A stretch of DNA of 64,000 nucleotides from Paragonimus skrjabini miyazakii. Lineage: Eukaryota; Platyhelminthes; Trematoda; Plagiorchiida; Troglotrematidae. The position numbers and the translations under genes were made by a program. The stretch is taken from contig JTDE01000100.1 in the NCBI GenBank assembly GCA_014338405.1, forward strand, positions 13,474 to 77,473. The letters are read 5' to 3'. The notes under the pieces were generated by a model, which had not been told where the DNA came from, did no database searches, and saw nothing but the letters and a program-made list of their open reading frames with translations. This document shows, one piece after another, positions 62,350-64,000 of the stretch (position 1 is its first letter; the number at the start of each line of letters is the position of its first letter).

Positions 62350-64000
62350 GTCAAAATATATGCTCCGGTCCTACCACTGAATAGCCGTGGTATGAGTAGT
62401 ATGTTACGATCGCTCAACTTCACTGCACTCCTCCCCGCACAAAAGATTGTTCCAGCTGCAACGAAAGCCGTTCAGGTTTCCTTCGCTCTCTTGACGATTC
62501 GCGCATTGGCCTCGGGGACGTCGCTGCTCCTGGCGTACATTCTCTTTTGCTCGGGGCGTCGTACCATCTGCGAAGCTGGCTTCCGTGCAATCGATGTTGA
62601 TTCCTATCATTCTTGTTCAGATACACTGGACCAAGGCGGTCCACTACCACATAAGGTCCTCTCCACCTCGCCATGAACTTCCTAGATTCTGGTTCTGTTG
62701 CGTCTGGACTCCGCCTGTCTCTGTATTTAACCTTCGAACCAATTTCAAATACCGCATTTTGATCCGACAACTTTGCGGTTGACTGCTCCTTAGCAACTTC
62801 TTGTGCATTCGCCAAGTTTTGGTTGGCCACCCTACTAATTCGCGCCTGTTCATCCGCCGGTCTCCCCATAAACCAATCTTCTGATCGACTGGCAGACGTG
62901 ACACGCACCCGTACATTAGCTCTAACGGGGAGTTCTTCGTTGTTCCTTGAGGCGAACAACGGTGGGCTAACAGAATCAGTGGCAGTGATTCCTCCCAGCT
63001 CCATCCTTTTGCCGCCAACCATTCCTTGATTGTGCGATTGTTTCGTTCCGTCAGTCCATTCGATTGAGGATGGTACGGAGTTGTGCGAATTTTCCTGATT
63101 CCCAAACGCTCCAAGCAATTCCGAAAATCTTCACTTTCGAAGTAGGGGCCTTGTTTCGCGTTATTCCATGATCTGCCAAGATGTGGTCCATTACCGCCCT
63201 GCACACAGTGCTTGCACGCTGATCGGGTATGGCGGCTGCTTCGATCCATCTTGTGAAATGTTCCGTCATTACTATGATGTATTGATTACTGGATGTGGTT
63301 ACTGGGAAGGGACCTATTACATCCAGCGACTACAATTCCCCAATCTCACTGACCGGAATTGGTTGTGTAGGATATTGACTGGGGTAATTGGAGCTCTTCA
63401 GCAACTGACATTGCTGGCACGCCAGTACATAATGGTTAACGTCCTTCTTCTTTCCAGGCCAGTATGCCCTTTGCCTCGGCAATTCATAAGTTCGATGGCA
63501 TCCCGTATGAGCCAACTGATGACATTCCTTCACAATTGTCTCTCTCAACCCCGTCGGTATAACAGGCACGCTTATTCCATCCCGCAGTCGGCGCATTAAA
63601 ATTCCCGCACTATTCAACCACAATTCCGACCAGTGCGTTCTGTAGGCTGTCACCTCCGGAATTTCCTTGTTCTCTGGTTGTTGTTCTCCCGATAGATGTT
63701 GATCAATCACCATTCGGATTGTCGGGTCCGCCCTCTGTGCTGCCTGTAACTTCACGGGGTCATTCTCCAGTTCAATACTGTTGACTCCGATCGCATCCTT
63801 GTGAACTTCATCCATGTGCTGCGTTCGGGAAAGCAGATCAGGAACATAGTTCTCTCATCCAGCTACATGGCGAATTGTGAAATCATACTCCTGTAATCGC
63901 AATGCTCAACGAGCCAGTTTTCCTCGGGGGTCCTTCGCCGACTTAATCCACTCCAACGGCTTGTGATCAGTCTCCACATAAAAACGTTGGCCGAGCAAAT
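62350..64000 (-). mobile_element. Decayed Ty3/Gypsy pol: RNase H end and integrase
   Basis: Minus strand, from the right edge: RNase H segment (FYVETDHKPLEWIKSAKDP), then the integrase zinc-binding site with His at about 63,521 and 63,509 and Cys at about 63,417 and 63,408, the core LDVIGPFPV (first catalytic Asp at 63,321-63,323), the PYHPQSNGLTERNN block with the catalytic Glu near 63,047, and a C-terminal GPY module (RWRGPYVVVD, about 62,650-62,668). Inactivating lesions: TGA at 63,906-63,908, TCA-complement TGA at 63,855-63,857, TAG at 63,330-63,332, and frameshifts between 63,050 and 63,200 with loss of the segment that should hold the second catalytic Asp. The element is non-autonomous; the left LTR side is off the window. 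Confidence 0.85.

Noticed and set aside
62341..63599. Plus-strand open frames of up to 143 codons
   Set aside because: They are complementary to the Gypsy integrase region, which reads sensibly on the minus strand.
1..64000. CRISPR arrays, operons, bacterial promoters or riboswitches
   Set aside because: No regularly spaced direct repeats or compact co-directional genes; the spliced gene and retroelements show a eukaryotic locus.

Overview
The window looks like a piece of a parasitic flatworm genome, most likely a digenean fluke with large repeat-filled introns. This is an inference from four things seen here: roughly 40% GC by eye, one host gene spread over at least 56 kb with introns of 0.9-5.7 kb, a mix of R2-like, RTE-like and Penelope-like retroelements with a Ty3/Gypsy element, and several tRNA-headed short repeats. 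No bacterial-type gene organisation, operon or CRISPR array is present.

The central feature is a single host gene on the minus strand, running from about 59.4 kb down to a stop codon at 3,343. It encodes the C-terminal part (about 1,347 residues) of a beta-spectrin family protein, in fifteen exons whose splice phases all agree. In order it encodes six divergent spectrin-type repeats, the terminal partial repeat (helices A and B only) that in beta spectrins pairs with alpha spectrin, a Ser-rich linker, and a C-terminal PH domain split over three exons (9,647-9,800; 5,379-5,523; 3,343-3,411). The repeats are longer and more divergent than the usual 106 residues, and the sixth carries a Ser/Thr/Glu-rich insertion of about 180 residues in its B-C loop. 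Divergence suggests a heavy (beta-H/SPTBN5-like) rather than conventional beta spectrin, but that is inferred. The 5' half of the gene lies beyond the window or was not recognised.

Layout: 1-1,687 (minus) is an uninterrupted reverse transcriptase frame of an R2/RLE-type LINE that runs off the left edge. 1,691-3,342 is the 3' flank of the spectrin gene. 3,343-59,438 is the gene; its introns hold the other repeats: a degenerate and an intact head-to-head tRNA-SINE pair (13.8-14.2 kb, 30.4-30.8 kb), a co-oriented cluster of a second tRNA-headed repeat (16.0-17.6 kb), a degraded LINE (20.6-20.9 kb), a long inverted repeat next to a 5'-truncated LINE with a zinc-finger tail (37.3-39.3 kb), a nested fold-back insertion with a 15-bp target duplication (50.5-51.2 kb) and a Penelope-like GIY-YIG remnant (52.0-52.6 kb). 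62.4-64.0 kb (minus) is a decayed Ty3/Gypsy pol 3' region. Two 100-base runs of N mark assembly gaps.

The observation I find most unusual is that short tRNA-headed repeats occur as inverted dimers. In two unrelated families the whole inverted unit is bounded by a direct repeat (13 bp and 15 bp), which implies that each was inserted as one unit.
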